Notes: generated by a model not told the origin, from the letters alone. A stretch of 64,000 nt of DNA from Altererythrobacter epoxidivorans (GCF_001281485.1 NZ_CP012669.1:558001-622000), one strand, 5' to 3'. Positions 40,725 to 50,487 are shown, numbered from the stretch's first letter. Numbers and translations are program-made.

Positions 40725-41396
40725 TCACTTCCACTCGCGGGTGCGATACCATTTGGTGATCACGTATTTGGCGCCCTTCAGGACGGGGGTGCCTGCGTGA
40801 ATCGTGCCCTCGTTCGGCGTGCCGTCGGGCAGGGCGTTGTTCCATACCAGCAGGACGCCGGGCTTCGGTTCGATCTTGATGCCGACTTCGGTGAAATGCG
40901 TCTCTCCGCCTTCCTCGACCTCGTTGAGGAATGCCATCGCCGTCCAGCAACGCTGGCCGCCGCGCTTGCGTTCGAGCTCCCAGTATTTCTCGGAAGTGTA
41001 GAACCAGTCGTTGTGCGGTTTGAACTGCTGCCCGGGAAGGTAGCGCTGCCCCTGGATCGCTTCGCCGCATTTCGGCGCCATGCCGAGGAGGTCGTCGATC
41101 CGGCGCGATATGCTTTTGACGAAGCTGTCGGAAGGGTCGAGATCGCCGGAATAGGATGTCCGGAACCCGCTTGCGTAATCCTGTTCATGCAGCGTCGAAG
41201 GCTTGGCCACCAGGTCGATCATCGTGCACAGGCGCTTGCACTCTTCAGCGCTCAGGAAGTCGCCGATAGCGAAGATTTCGGCTTTGTCGGTCTCGACCTG
41301 ATAGACTTGCGGATCTGCCTTCAGGCGCTTGCGTACGCTTTCTCCGACGCGGGCGAGTGCGTCCTTGTCAGGAATAATCTCATTCTTGGCGCTCAT
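40725..41396 (-). CDS. 2-oxoglutarate/Fe(II) oxygenase, prolyl 4-hydroxylase type
   Basis: 223 residues, a double-stranded beta-helix P4Hc domain. Fe ligands are HND in FKPHNDWFYTSE and the distal histidine in GTIHAGTPVLKG. The 2-oxoglutarate lysine is in AKYVITKWYRTRE. It hydroxylates proline or another residue in an unidentified protein, or a free substrate. The start MSAKNEIIPDKDAL at 41396 was preferred to an ATG nine codons upstream. Convergent with lysK and divergent from the cytochrome gene. Confidence 0.85.
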   Translation of the reverse strand: MSAKNEIIPDKDALARVGESVRKRLKADPQVYQVETDKAEIFAIGDFLSAEECKRLCTMIDLVAKPSTLHEQDYASGFRTSYSGDLDPSDSFVKSISRRIDDLLGMAPKCGEAIQGQRYLPGQQFKPHNDWFYTSEKYWELERKRGGQRCWTAMAFLNEVEEGGETHFTEVGIKIEPKPGVLLVWNNALPDGTPNEGTIHAGTPVLKGAKYVITKWYRTREWK

Positions 41397-41509
41397 GTCA
41401 TGACCCATAGCGATCAAAGCCATGCGGGCAAGTCGGCAACCGATACGCCAGCTTGCCGTGGCAGGCGCGGATGCTACAACCGCACTCAGATAGACCTAGG
41501 GGATTACAC

Positions 41510-42058
41510 ATGTCGGCCAATTCGTCTTCCAGATATTCGACCGTCGCGATCATCTTCCACTGGCTGATCGCGATCCTCGTGATCGTGAACTGGCGGATTG
41601 CCGAAACGGCCGAACACCTCCAGATGCCCGAAAAGGCAGAGGTATTCGGCAATCACAAGGCGCTGGGCATGCTGATCCTAGTCCTCAGCCTGGGCCGCCT
41701 TGCCTGGCGGCTCGGTCACAAGCCTCCGCCCATGCCCGAACAGGCTTCGGGATGGGAAAAGACGCTCGCCAAGGCCGTACATGTCATTTTCTACATCCTG
41801 CTGATCGGCCTGCCCATCGGCGGCTGGCTGGCCAGTTCGCTGACCGGACGTCCGATCGATTTCTTCGGCATCTTCACAATCCCGATGCTGCCGGTCGGCG
41901 AAAACCCCGAAGCGGGTAAGGCGATCTTCGATGCGCACGCGACCGGCGGGTCGATCATGATCTACCTGATCATCCTTCATGTCCTCGGCGCATTGAAGCA
42001 CAGCTTCATCGACAAGATCCCCGGCCTTTCGCGGATGTGGTTCGGCGGCAGCCGCTAG
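41510..42058 (+). CDS. Cytochrome b561 family protein
   Basis: 182 residues, four membrane helices of the prokaryotic b561/CybB family. Candidate haem-ligand histidines are in IIFHWLIA, GNHKALGM, AVHVIFYI and LIILHVLGALKH. These proteins move electrons between the quinone pool and the periplasm or superoxide. AGGGG lies eight bases before the ATG at 41510. Divergent from the oxygenase gene. Confidence 0.88.
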   Translation: MSANSSSRYSTVAIIFHWLIAILVIVNWRIAETAEHLQMPEKAEVFGNHKALGMLILVLSLGRLAWRLGHKPPPMPEQASGWEKTLAKAVHVIFYILLIGLPIGGWLASSLTGRPIDFFGIFTIPMLPVGENPEAGKAIFDAHATGGSIMIYLIILHVLGALKHSFIDKIPGLSRMWFGGSR

Positions 42059-42079
42059 GCCCAGCCGGAAGCAGGACAC

Positions 42080-42109
42080 AAAAACCCCCGCCAACAGCGT
42101 CGGCGGGGG
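42080..42109 (-). terminator. Strong Rho-independent terminator (minus strand)
   Basis: An 8-bp stem CCCCCGCC/GGCGGGGG with a 9-nt loop. The AAAAA at 42080-42084 becomes a T-run on the minus strand, so it ends the RcnB-like gene. It may also slow read-through from cytochrome b561. Confidence 0.85.
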
Positions 42110-42197
42110 GCAGGAACGACCGAATGTGCTCCAGTCGGTCGTCCTTTGCGAGGCGGCGCACCCGGAAGGGGGAAGGGGGCGCGCCGCCTGCTGAGGC

Positions 42198-43196
42198 TTA
42201 CCAGAAGAAGTCGTAGATCACGTCGACCACTTCGCCGGTATAGACGTTCACCAGCATCACATCGTCGTAATAGCGGACCCAGCGATAGGGGCCGTAGACT
42301 TCGGGCAGGCGATAATCCCACGGATCGTTGATCCAGTAGCGGCTGCCGAAGAACAGGTTGTCGAGATAGAACCCGATGCTGATCCGGCTGTAGCTGTGGT
42401 AACGATAGGGCGAGTAATAGCGCCCGATCCGGTAGTGATTGCGGTTCGCCCGGCGATAATCGTACCAGTTGTACCGGTGGTTGCTGCGCCAGCTGTTGCG
42501 ATCCCAACGGCGGTAGTCACCCTTGCGATAGTCACGGTCGCGGTCGTGCCTGCTGGCATCGCGATAACCCGAACGATAGGCATTGCGCTGTTCGTAGCGA
42601 TCATTGCGGTTTTCGGCGCGGCGACCGTCACGATAGCCGTCACGATAGGTGCTGTTGCGATCGCGGTCGCTATAGCTGCGGTTGCGGGTCGTCGTCGCGC
42701 TGTCACGCTGGCGTTCCGTGCGGTTGCCGTCTCGGTTCCATTCGCGGCCCGAGCGATTGTCCGCCTGGCGACGGTCACTGCGGTCCGAACGGTTCCAGTC
42801 GCTGCCCGAGCGGGTCTGGGCGGTCTGCGAACGGTTGTCCGAGCGATTCCAGTCTCTGCCCGAGCGGGTCTGCGCGGTCTGCGAACGGCTGTCCGAACGG
42901 TTCCAGTCACGCGAGTTGCGAGCTTCGCGGTCCTGGGTCACCCGTACAGGGGCAGCGCGGCGTTCTACCTGGCGGTCACCACCACGATCACCGCGGCTTT
43001 CGGTCCGCTGCGAACGCTGCTCGGTACGCTGGGCGCTGCGATCCTGCCGCGCCTCGCGAAACTGCTTGCCGCGATTGTTGACGCTTCGTTCGGCGTCGTC
43101 ACGCTTTTCGCGGGCGATCGCTTCTGCCGGCAGTGCGGTGAGCACCATGGCTGCTGCGAGAGCGGAAAGCGCAGATCCCTTCATTAACTTGTTCAT
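42198..43196 (-). CDS. RcnB-like secreted Arg/Asp/Tyr-rich protein with tandem repeats
   Basis: 332 residues. The signal peptide ends near LPAEAIA. A long low-complexity region of R/D/N/S/Q follows, including 18-residue units (DWNRSDxRSQTAQTRSGR type), then a Tyr/Arg-rich part. The C-terminus is the RcnB family module (YGPYRWVRYYDDVMLVNVYTG, VVDVIYDFFW). RcnB itself is a periplasmic Ni/Co-homeostasis protein, but most relatives are uncharacterised. GGAG lies seven bases before the ATG at 43196; the longer frame upstream would bury the signal peptide. Confidence 0.8.
   Translation of the reverse strand: MNKLMKGSALSALAAAMVLTALPAEAIAREKRDDAERSVNNRGKQFREARQDRSAQRTEQRSQRTESRGDRGGDRQVERRAAPVRVTQDREARNSRDWNRSDSRSQTAQTRSGRDWNRSDNRSQTAQTRSGSDWNRSDRSDRRQADNRSGREWNRDGNRTERQRDSATTTRNRSYSDRDRNSTYRDGYRDGRRAENRNDRYEQRNAYRSGYRDASRHDRDRDYRKGDYRRWDRNSWRSNHRYNWYDYRRANRNHYRIGRYYSPYRYHSYSRISIGFYLDNLFFGSRYWINDPWDYRLPEVYGPYRWVRYYDDVMLVNVYTGEVVDVIYDFFW
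42793..42908. repeat. 54-bp in-frame tandem repeat inside the RcnB-like gene
   Basis: The segment starting TTCCAGTC recurs at 42793, 42847 and 42901, a period of 54 bp (18 codons). The units are near-identical, so copy number may vary between strains. Confidence 0.8.
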
Positions 43197-43373
43197 TTTC
43201 GGCTCCATAGAATGCCGCCCCACCACCTGCGGCCGAATGTAGATGAGCCTTTCTATGGCTACGGGCATGACCGGTATCTGAACCGCTTGGTTACCCTCCC
43301 GTTCATCTTTCTCGTACCTGGAATGAACGATGCGCGATTGACTTCGCGGTGATGCGAGAGGAAGGCTGGCGCC

Positions 43374-43955
43374 ATGTTCGACACACTCGATGCCGTCAGA
43401 GACGACTTCATCCGCCGGCTCGAAAGGGCGGCGACCGACCGCCACCTGCCGATGCATCTTGCCACATTGGCGACGAGCGATGCCGATGCGCGCGTGCTGG
43501 TCCTACGCGCTTTCGATGCGGAGGACTGGACCCTGCGCTTCCACACCGACAACCGTTCGCCCAAATGCGATGTCATTCGAGCCGATCCCCGCGTCGGCGT
43601 GCTGTTCTACGATCGCAGTGCAAAGGTGCAGATCCGGATCAAGGGCGTGGCTAGGATCGAGACCGAGGGGCCGATTGCCGATGCCGCGTGGGAAGCCGGC
43701 ACCAACTTTGCGCGCCGCTGTTACCTGGGAGAAGGGCCCGGCACTCGCTCCACCCAGATGACGTCCGGCCTTCCACCGCAATTCGAGGGGATTGAGCCGA
43801 CGGACGATGAACTGGTGCCCGCGCGGCCCAACTTTGCCGTCATCATCGCCGACTTGCAGGAGGTGGACTGGTTCTTCCTTTCGCACGCGGGGCACCGGCG
43901 TGCGCAGTTCACCCTTGCCGACGGGGCATTGCAGGGGCGTTGGCTTGCACCGTGA
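43374..43955 (+). CDS. Pyridoxamine 5'-phosphate oxidase-like flavin protein
   Basis: 193 residues, a split-barrel FMN-binding fold. Matching regions are HLATLATSDADARVLVLRAF, LRFHTDNRSPKCDVIRADPRVGVLFYD and QIRIKGVARIE. The C-terminal AQFTLADGALQGRWLAP replaces the R-L-x-P ending of true PdxH. It is probably not the B6 enzyme itself but a PNPOx-like reductase or oxidase of unknown substrate. It stands alone between the RcnB-like gene and a 230-bp gap. Confidence 0.8.
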   Translation: MFDTLDAVRDDFIRRLERAATDRHLPMHLATLATSDADARVLVLRAFDAEDWTLRFHTDNRSPKCDVIRADPRVGVLFYDRSAKVQIRIKGVARIETEGPIADAAWEAGTNFARRCYLGEGPGTRSTQMTSGLPPQFEGIEPTDDELVPARPNFAVIIADLQEVDWFFLSHAGHRRAQFTLADGALQGRWLAP

Positions 43956-43984
43956 ACCTGCTCAATTCGTCGCACGTGGCGCAC

Positions 43985-44010
43985 GGATGGAACACATGGA
44001 ACACAGTCCT
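43985..44010. repeat. 26-bp repeat (copy 2), inverted relative to 38987-39012
   Basis: GGATGGAACACA-TGGAACACAGTCCT has 25 of 26 positions in common with the reverse complement of copy 1. It contains TGGAACACA twice in tandem. It lies 30 bp after the flavin-protein gene. Confidence 0.7.
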
Positions 44011-44134
44011 AGCCATGAAATCCTGCGGGCTGCGCACAGGCGTTTTCGCACGCCGGGAAGCGCGGAAATTGGCGATTCTAACGATGATGGGATTTGCCGC
44101 ATGACGCCGGAATAGCGTGCGCAGGCGGAGTAGG

Positions 44135-44175
44135 AAAAAGGGGGGAGGGCGACCGGCACGTTTCGCCAGTCGCCC
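44135..44175 (-). terminator. Terminator of the SlyD-like gene (minus strand)
   Basis: GGGCGAC (44147-44153) pairs with GTCGCCC (44169-44175), with an inner GGC/GCC pairing. AAAAA at 44135-44139 provides the T-run on the minus strand after six C residues. Confidence 0.65.
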
Positions 44176-44186
44176 GTCCGGTCAGC

Positions 44187-44624
44187 TTATGCGGCCTGCT
44201 TGATCTCGCGCAGGGTGATGTCGAAGGTCAGGTCCTCGCCCGCGAGCGGGTGGTTGCCGTCAGCCTTCACGCTCTCTTCGCCGACTTCGACGATGTAGAG
44301 CGTCAGCGGCTGGCCGTCGGGCGACTGTGCCTGCATCGCCATGCCCGGCTGCGGGGCCGGTTCCGGCGGCAGGTTGGCACGCGGGATGTCGATAACCAGT
44401 GCGTCCTGCCGCGGGCCGAATGCATTGTCGCTGGGAATGGCGACGCTTTCGTGGTCGCCCACGCTCATGCCGGTCAGCGCCTGTTCGACCTGCGGGAAGA
44501 TTTCGCCGCCGCCGAGCCTGATGTCCTGCGCGCCGTGTTGCTCGGTGCTGCCGACCACGGTGCCGTCGCTCTTCTTGACGACGTAGTCGATGGTCACGGT
44601 GTCACCGTTGTTGGGAGTAGCCAT
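44187..44624 (-). CDS. FKBP-type peptidyl-prolyl isomerase, SlyD-like
   Basis: 145 residues. The FKBP part (GDTVTIDYVVKKSDGTVVGST) is interrupted by the insert-in-flap chaperone domain (AFGPRQDALVIDIPRANLP) and closes with AGEDLTFDITLREI. This is the SlyD/SlpA arrangement. It lacks the His-rich metal-binding tail of E. coli SlyD. It acts as a cytoplasmic prolyl isomerase and folding helper. AGGA lies six bases before the ATG at 44624, which sets the start. Confidence 0.9.
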   Translation of the reverse strand: MATPNNGDTVTIDYVVKKSDGTVVGSTEQHGAQDIRLGGGEIFPQVEQALTGMSVGDHESVAIPSDNAFGPRQDALVIDIPRANLPPEPAPQPGMAMQAQSPDGQPLTLYIVEVGEESVKADGNHPLAGEDLTFDITLREIKQAA

Positions 44625-44765
44625 AAATATCCTTTTGGGATTTGTGTTCGCGGCGCGGGGTTTGGATGCGCCGTCAGGGAATGCACTCGCGGATCGAGCG
44701 CCTTGCCGGCCATTGTCGCAAAGGATGGCGGGGGAAGTCAAACGCACCACGTGATCGATCAACAG

Positions 44766-44818
44766 TGAAGTATTGACTTGACTATTGCGTCACGCAGTTT
44801 AGTGAAGTCAAAACTTCA
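44766..44818 (+). promoter_or_regulatory. Twin palindromic operators in the SRPBCC/ArsR promoter
   Basis: TGAAGT-CAAA-ACTTCA (44803-44818) is a perfect palindrome. TGAAGT-ATTG-ACTTGA (44766-44781) is the same with one mismatch. They are 37 bp apart. The left site overlaps a -35-like TTGACT (44773-44778). The right ends 5 bp before the ribosome site. This placement suits repression by the ArsR-type protein encoded in the operon. Confidence 0.65.
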
Positions 44819-44833
44819 TCAAAGGAGAGAGCA

Positions 44834-45310
44834 ATCAGCGATTTCGAGATTACCCACGACCGGTTCACGATCGAAAAGGCGTATGACTGCCCGGTTGGCG
44901 ACCTGTTTTCCGCCTTCGCGGATGCTGCCAAGAAAGAAGCCTGGTATGCGGAAAGCCCGACGCACGAGAAGCTTGAATACCGCCTCGATTTTACGCGCGG
45001 CGGCCGCGAGGTGCTTCGGGCCAAGATGCTTCCTTCCACGCCGATTGCTGGCGCCGTGCTTCAGTGGTCGTCCGAATATGCCGAAATCCAGCCGGACAAC
45101 CGCATCGTGTTCTACCAGACGACGGATCTGGACGGCCGCTGCATTTCGAGCGCTGTCATCACTCTCGAATTCAGCGACAATGCAGGCGGCAGCCGTCTCG
45201 CGGTGACCCACCAGGCGGCGTTCTTCGAAGGATCGGACGGGCCGGAGATGCGCAAGATGGGATGGGAGTTCCTGCTTTCCGCGATGGAAGCTACACTGCC
45301 CGTTCAATGA
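44834..45310 (+). CDS. SRPBCC/AHSA1-domain protein with apparent ATC start codon
   Basis: About 158 residues from 44834: I/M-S-D-F-E-I-T-H-D-R-F-T-I-E, the normal beginning of this family, which usually opens M-S-D-F. The expected ATG reads ATC here. AAAGGAGAG sits at a standard distance upstream. No in-frame ATG or TTG, and no GTG before 45011, would keep the domain intact. The body (CPVGDLFSAFADAAKKEAWYA, then GPEMRKMGWEFLLSAMEATL) is a complete START-like fold. The ArsR gene overlaps its stop by four bases (ATGA), the common ArsR-SRPBCC pairing. Confidence 0.72.
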   Translation: MSDFEITHDRFTIEKAYDCPVGDLFSAFADAAKKEAWYAESPTHEKLEYRLDFTRGGREVLRAKMLPSTPIAGAVLQWSSEYAEIQPDNRIVFYQTTDLDGRCISSAVITLEFSDNAGGSRLAVTHQAAFFEGSDGPEMRKMGWEFLLSAMEATLPVQ

Positions 45311-45630
45311 CGAGCGAAGCTGAACCGAAAGACATGGGGCGGGTGCTCGACGCGCTGGGCGAGCGGAGCAGGCGTTCGATCCTCGACCTGCTGGCGGCGA
45401 GCCCCTGTTCTATCTCCGACCTCGCGCAGGCGCTGGGTGTGACCAAGACAGCGATCGGCCAGCACATCGCGATCCTCGAATCCTGCCAGCTCGTCAAAAC
45501 CGAGAAGAAGGGGCGGGTCCGGATGTGCCGGGTCGATCCGACAGGCCTCGACGACCTGGAGCAATGGATCGATCACCACCGCGGGCATTGGCAATCGAGC
45601 CTCGCACGGCTGGACGATTTCCTGGGGTGA
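45307..45630 (+). CDS. ArsR-family winged-helix regulator
   Basis: 107 residues. The ArsR-type helix-turn-helix is LGERSRRSILDLLAASPCSISDLAQALGVTKTAIGQHIAILE with the wing VKTEKKGRVRMCRVD. There is no CxC metal site, so it is the non-metal type usually paired with SRPBCC (AHSA1) genes. Its ATG overlaps the stop of the SRPBCC gene, hence coupled translation. It is the likely ligand of the two TGAAGT-N4-ACTTCA operators upstream. Confidence 0.9.
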   Translation: MTSEAEPKDMGRVLDALGERSRRSILDLLAASPCSISDLAQALGVTKTAIGQHIAILESCQLVKTEKKGRVRMCRVDPTGLDDLEQWIDHHRGHWQSSLARLDDFLG

Positions 45631-45656
45631 TGCTGAATTGGGATTAGGAAATGCGC

Positions 45657-45926
45657 TTAACGCCAGTTAATATCTGAGGACGCGCAAATATCCTCCCCGC
45701 GTTTTTCCTTGATCTCATCACATATAAATTCCGCGCCCGCTTCGAAGTCGCGCTCAAGGTATTGGGGGTCTCCAAGTCTGAATGTCTCTGGATACATCGA
45801 AGTCATCATCTCGTTGTTGATCACCCGACCTTCATTTTTCGCTGCCTGGGCCTCGGTCGCCACATCACTGCATCCGAACAGTGAAGTGGCGAGAGTAAGG
45901 CAAAGAAGGCAACGGCGCTCCGGCAT
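45657..45926 (-). CDS. Small lipoprotein downstream of ettA
   Basis: 89 residues. The signal peptide has lipobox LFGC, followed by a short acidic mature domain with two cysteines (FICDEI, EDICASS). AGGTGA lies a few bases before the ATG at 45926; a GTG two codons earlier is weaker. It begins 2 bp after the ettA stop and is probably co-transcribed. Function is unknown. Confidence 0.6.
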   Translation of the reverse strand: MPERRCLLCLTLATSLFGCSDVATEAQAAKNEGRVINNEMMTSMYPETFRLGDPQYLERDFEAGAEFICDEIKEKRGEDICASSDINWR

Positions 45927-45928
45927 CT

Positions 45929-47602
<1,674 letters not shown>

Positions 47603-47803
47603 CGGGCGGGTCCTTCGAAGGAATCTTGTCAGTGATTGGAGGTTCGCTGGCGCAGATAGGGCCTGCGGGGGGCAAGGGCAAGCGCAAGGGCATTTGGAGG
47701 CGCGGTCGCAGCGCAATCGCGAAAGACTGCGCGCGCGATGAATAGCCTCAACGACCTCTTAACCTTGTGACGCTATTCACAGGCAACGTTTGGGAAGGGT
47801 TGA

Positions 47804-49021
47804 ATGGCTCCACAAATCATAGGCTTGACCACGCCGCTCATGGCGATGGTGTTTGTCTTCACCTTCCTCTTGCTGTGGTGGCGAGGGGGGATGGGCCGTT
47901 ATGTCCTGGCTTTCGCCGCAAGCTATTTCTTCTTCGCGCTGGGCTTCAGCGCAACCCACCTGATGGCGGAAGAATCGCCGTTCACATTCCACGTGACCCA
48001 GGCCTTCTATACGCTCGGCACCGTGTGCGTGCTGTGGGGCGCGGCCGAGCGGATCCACCAGCGCCTGTTTTTCGGCCCGATCATGCTGACCTATGCGGTC
48101 GCCGCTGCGGTCCTCGCGGTCGCGGTCGTCGTGTCCGACGACATTGCGCCCCGGCTCTACATCGTAAACACAGGTTACGGCGTGATGTTCGCAGGCGGAG
48201 CCTTGACGCTGATGCATTCGCGCAGACGCGAACTGTTCGACGTGCTGGTGATCTGGCTGTTCGTCGCGTCATCGATCAACTTCTTCGTCCGCCCAGTGCT
48301 GACGTTGCTGGTCGAAGGTTCGATCGCGACCGGGGACTATCGCGAGTCCATCTATTACTCGGTGCTCAACGTGGCGCTGGCGATCATGTCGCTGGTGACC
48401 GCGATCACCCTGATCGGTGCCTGCGTGTCCGACCTCGTCAGCTCTATGCGCGAGACTTCGGCAAGGGATTTGCTGACGGGGCTGCGCAATCGCCGCGCCT
48501 TTGAAAACGATCTCGCCACGATGCTCGACAAGGCCAAGGTCGCCGATGTGCCGGTGAGCTTGGTCGTCGCGGATATCGACCACTTCAAGCAGGTGAACGA
48601 CCTGTGGGGCCATCTTGCCGGTGACCAGGCGATCGCGGGCTTCGGCAAGCTGATCGATGGCACCGTGCGCAGCTGCGACATCACCGGTCGCATCGGCGGC
48701 GAGGAGTTCTGCATCCTCGTGTGGAACTGCGACGAGACCGAGGCGACACGCCTCGCCGACCGTATTCGTGTCGCCTTTGCGCAGACGAAGCACGAAAGCA
48801 TCAGCAGCAATATCCACCTGACGGCCAGTTTCGGTGTCACCCAGTGGACCGGCAAGGAAAGTTACCGCCGCCTGTTCGGACGTGCGGACGCACTGCTCTA
48901 CCGCGCGAAGGACGGCGGACGGAACCGGGTGGAAGCGACCAACATGCCGGCAGACCACGAGCCGCCAGCTCCGGCCATTGCGCCTGTCGAGCTGCAAGAG
49001 CGCCGCGCCAAGGCGGGCTAA
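47804..49021 (+). CDS. Membrane-bound diguanylate cyclase (GGDEF)
   Basis: 405 residues. Seven predicted membrane helices in the first ~210 residues form the sensory part. The GGDEF domain (about 215-375) has the active site GRIGGEEF and substrate-binding DIDHFKQVND. An RxxD product-inhibition site (RSCD) sits five residues before GGEEF, so an active, feedback-inhibited cyclase is predicted. It makes c-di-GMP from GTP. No EAL domain is present. It ends in a 4-bp convergent overlap with the MATE gene. Confidence 0.92.
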   Translation: MAPQIIGLTTPLMAMVFVFTFLLLWWRGGMGRYVLAFAASYFFFALGFSATHLMAEESPFTFHVTQAFYTLGTVCVLWGAAERIHQRLFFGPIMLTYAVAAAVLAVAVVVSDDIAPRLYIVNTGYGVMFAGGALTLMHSRRRELFDVLVIWLFVASSINFFVRPVLTLLVEGSIATGDYRESIYYSVLNVALAIMSLVTAITLIGACVSDLVSSMRETSARDLLTGLRNRRAFENDLATMLDKAKVADVPVSLVVADIDHFKQVNDLWGHLAGDQAIAGFGKLIDGTVRSCDITGRIGGEEFCILVWNCDETEATRLADRIRVAFAQTKHESISSNIHLTASFGVTQWTGKESYRRLFGRADALLYRAKDGGRNRVEATNMPADHEPPAPAIAPVELQERRAKAG

Positions 49022-50355
49022 TCTTGCGGGAAAGTCCGCGCCATCTGGCGGGGCAGCAGCACCATTTGCAGCACTGCGCGCAGGGCGAGGTACAGCGTAA
49101 AGCTGAGCCACAGCCCGTGATTGCCCAGCGGCCATGTCAGCCACAGCGATAGGCAGTAGGCGACCGTCGCCCCGACCATCGTTAGCAACAATGCCCGGGT
49201 CCAGCTGGCCCCGACATAGACCCCGTCGAAGATGAAGCTGGCCACACCGGCAAAGGGGATCAGTACCAGCCATACCTTCATCGCGGCCGCTTCTGCCGCG
49301 ACGGCATCGGTGGCTGCAAAACTCGCGACGATCGGTTCGGCAAACAGCAGGAACATCAGCGAGACGATCGCTGCCGCGCCGATCCCGCGCAGCAATATCG
49401 CCCGCACGTATCCCGAAAACCCGTCCCGGTCGCGGGCGCCCAACCTCTCTCCATTCAGCACTTGTGCCGCATTCTCGAACCCGTCGAGCAGCAATGCGGA
49501 GAAGATGAAGCATTGGTAGATGATGCCGTTGGCGGCCAGCACCACCGGTCCGCGCTCCGCACCCAGTCTTGTCAGCGCCGCCAGAGAGATCGTCAGGATC
49601 ATGGTCCGCAGGAACAGGTCGCGGTTCATGCTGAGGAACGGCTTCAGCCCCTTCCAGTCGAACGGAAGTTTCGAAAGGCATTTCAGCAGGTGAGCGATCA
49701 CCGGCCCGCGAAAAACGAACGCCGCGACGGCGATGAGCTTTGCATATTCGGCGATGAAACTGGACCAGCCGATGCCCGCGATGCCCCAATTCAGCTTGAG
49801 CACGAAGAACAGGCCGAGGCCGACGTTGAGCAGGTTGTAGGCGACCTCGAACACGAGAATTGCCGTCATCTGGCGTCGACCGACAAGGAAGCCGATCAGC
49901 GCGAGATTGAACATGACGCCGGGCGCCGCCCAGTAACGGATCTCGGTATAGATCGCCGCCGCATCGCGAACGCGGGCCTCTGCACCCAGCGCATCGAGGG
50001 CGAAGGGCAGCAGGAACGGCTTGGCCAGCAGCAGGATGGCCGCGATAATCGCGCCGACATAAAGCCCGCGTACCAGCACCATGACCTGCGGTTCCGCACC
50101 GGCACGCGCGCCCTCCTGCGCGACGAGGCCGGTCGTGCCGGTCTTCAGGAAATTCATGCCGGTGAAAAGGACGGCGAACAGCCTCGCTCCGACATCGACC
50201 GCGCCCTGTGTTGGCGCATCTCCAAGCCGACCCACGATCCACATGTCGCCCACGCCTATCAGCGCCGTGGCGACATTCGTGATCATGGCGGGCAGGGCAA
50301 TGGCCCAGATCGCATGCTTATCGAGTTGATGGATTTTCGCGGTCGCCGTGCTCAT
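49018..50355 (-). CDS. MATE family efflux transporter (DinF-like)
   Basis: 445 residues, twelve predicted helices. Typical MATE segments are AIALPAMITNVATALIGVGDMWIVGRLGD at the N-terminus, GTTGLVAQEGAR, and RRQMTAILVFEVAYNLLNVGLG. MATE proteins export cationic compounds by Na+ or H+ antiport. GGAG lies six bases before the ATG at 50355, deciding against a longer frame that would run into the tRNA. It follows the tRNA genes on the same strand. Confidence 0.9.
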   Translation of the reverse strand: MSTATAKIHQLDKHAIWAIALPAMITNVATALIGVGDMWIVGRLGDAPTQGAVDVGARLFAVLFTGMNFLKTGTTGLVAQEGARAGAEPQVMVLVRGLYVGAIIAAILLLAKPFLLPFALDALGAEARVRDAAAIYTEIRYWAAPGVMFNLALIGFLVGRRQMTAILVFEVAYNLLNVGLGLFFVLKLNWGIAGIGWSSFIAEYAKLIAVAAFVFRGPVIAHLLKCLSKLPFDWKGLKPFLSMNRDLFLRTMILTISLAALTRLGAERGPVVLAANGIIYQCFIFSALLLDGFENAAQVLNGERLGARDRDGFSGYVRAILLRGIGAAAIVSLMFLLFAEPIVASFAATDAVAAEAAAMKVWLVLIPFAGVASFIFDGVYVGASWTRALLLTMVGATVAYCLSLWLTWPLGNHGLWLSFTLYLALRAVLQMVLLPRQMARTFPQD

Positions 50356-50382
50356 CGGTGGCTCCTTCCGCGATTGTGAAAC

Positions 50383-50459
50383 TGGTCGGGGAGACAAGAT
50401 TCGAACTTGCGACCCCCTGTACCCAAAACAGGTGCGCTACCAGGCTGCGCCACTCCCCG
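50383..50459 (-). tRNA. tRNA-Pro (UGG)
   Basis: A 77-nt cloverleaf with encoded CCA. The acceptor stem is CGGGGAG/CTCCCCG with discriminator A. The anticodon stem is CCTGT/ACAGG with loop TTTGGGT, giving anticodon TGG. The T-loop is TTCGAAT. Confidence 0.96.
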
Positions 50460-50487
50460 ACCGATGTTTCACAATGCTGTCCACCGA

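Noticed and set aside
42396..43187. 263-codon plus-strand ORF rich in V/A/I opposite the RcnB-like gene
   Set aside because: It looks like a membrane protein only because it is the complement of Arg/Asp/Tyr-rich repeats. The minus-strand product has a signal peptide, ribosome site and a known C-terminal module.
43985..44010. LexA box in the TGGAACACATGGAACAC repeat
   Set aside because: The alphaproteobacterial LexA motif is GAAC-N7-GAAC. Here the spacing is 5 bp.
44834..45030. Frameshift explaining the missing start of the SRPBCC gene
   Set aside because: The frame is continuous from 44834 to the stop at 45310, and the translated N-terminus matches the family. Only the first codon is abnormal.
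48269..50242. 657-codon minus-strand ORF across the GGDEF and MATE genes
   Set aside because: It is out of frame with the real MATE gene on the same strand and antisense to the cyclase. Its composition is Arg/Ala/Gly-rich and no domain is visible. It is a shadow ORF of high GC.
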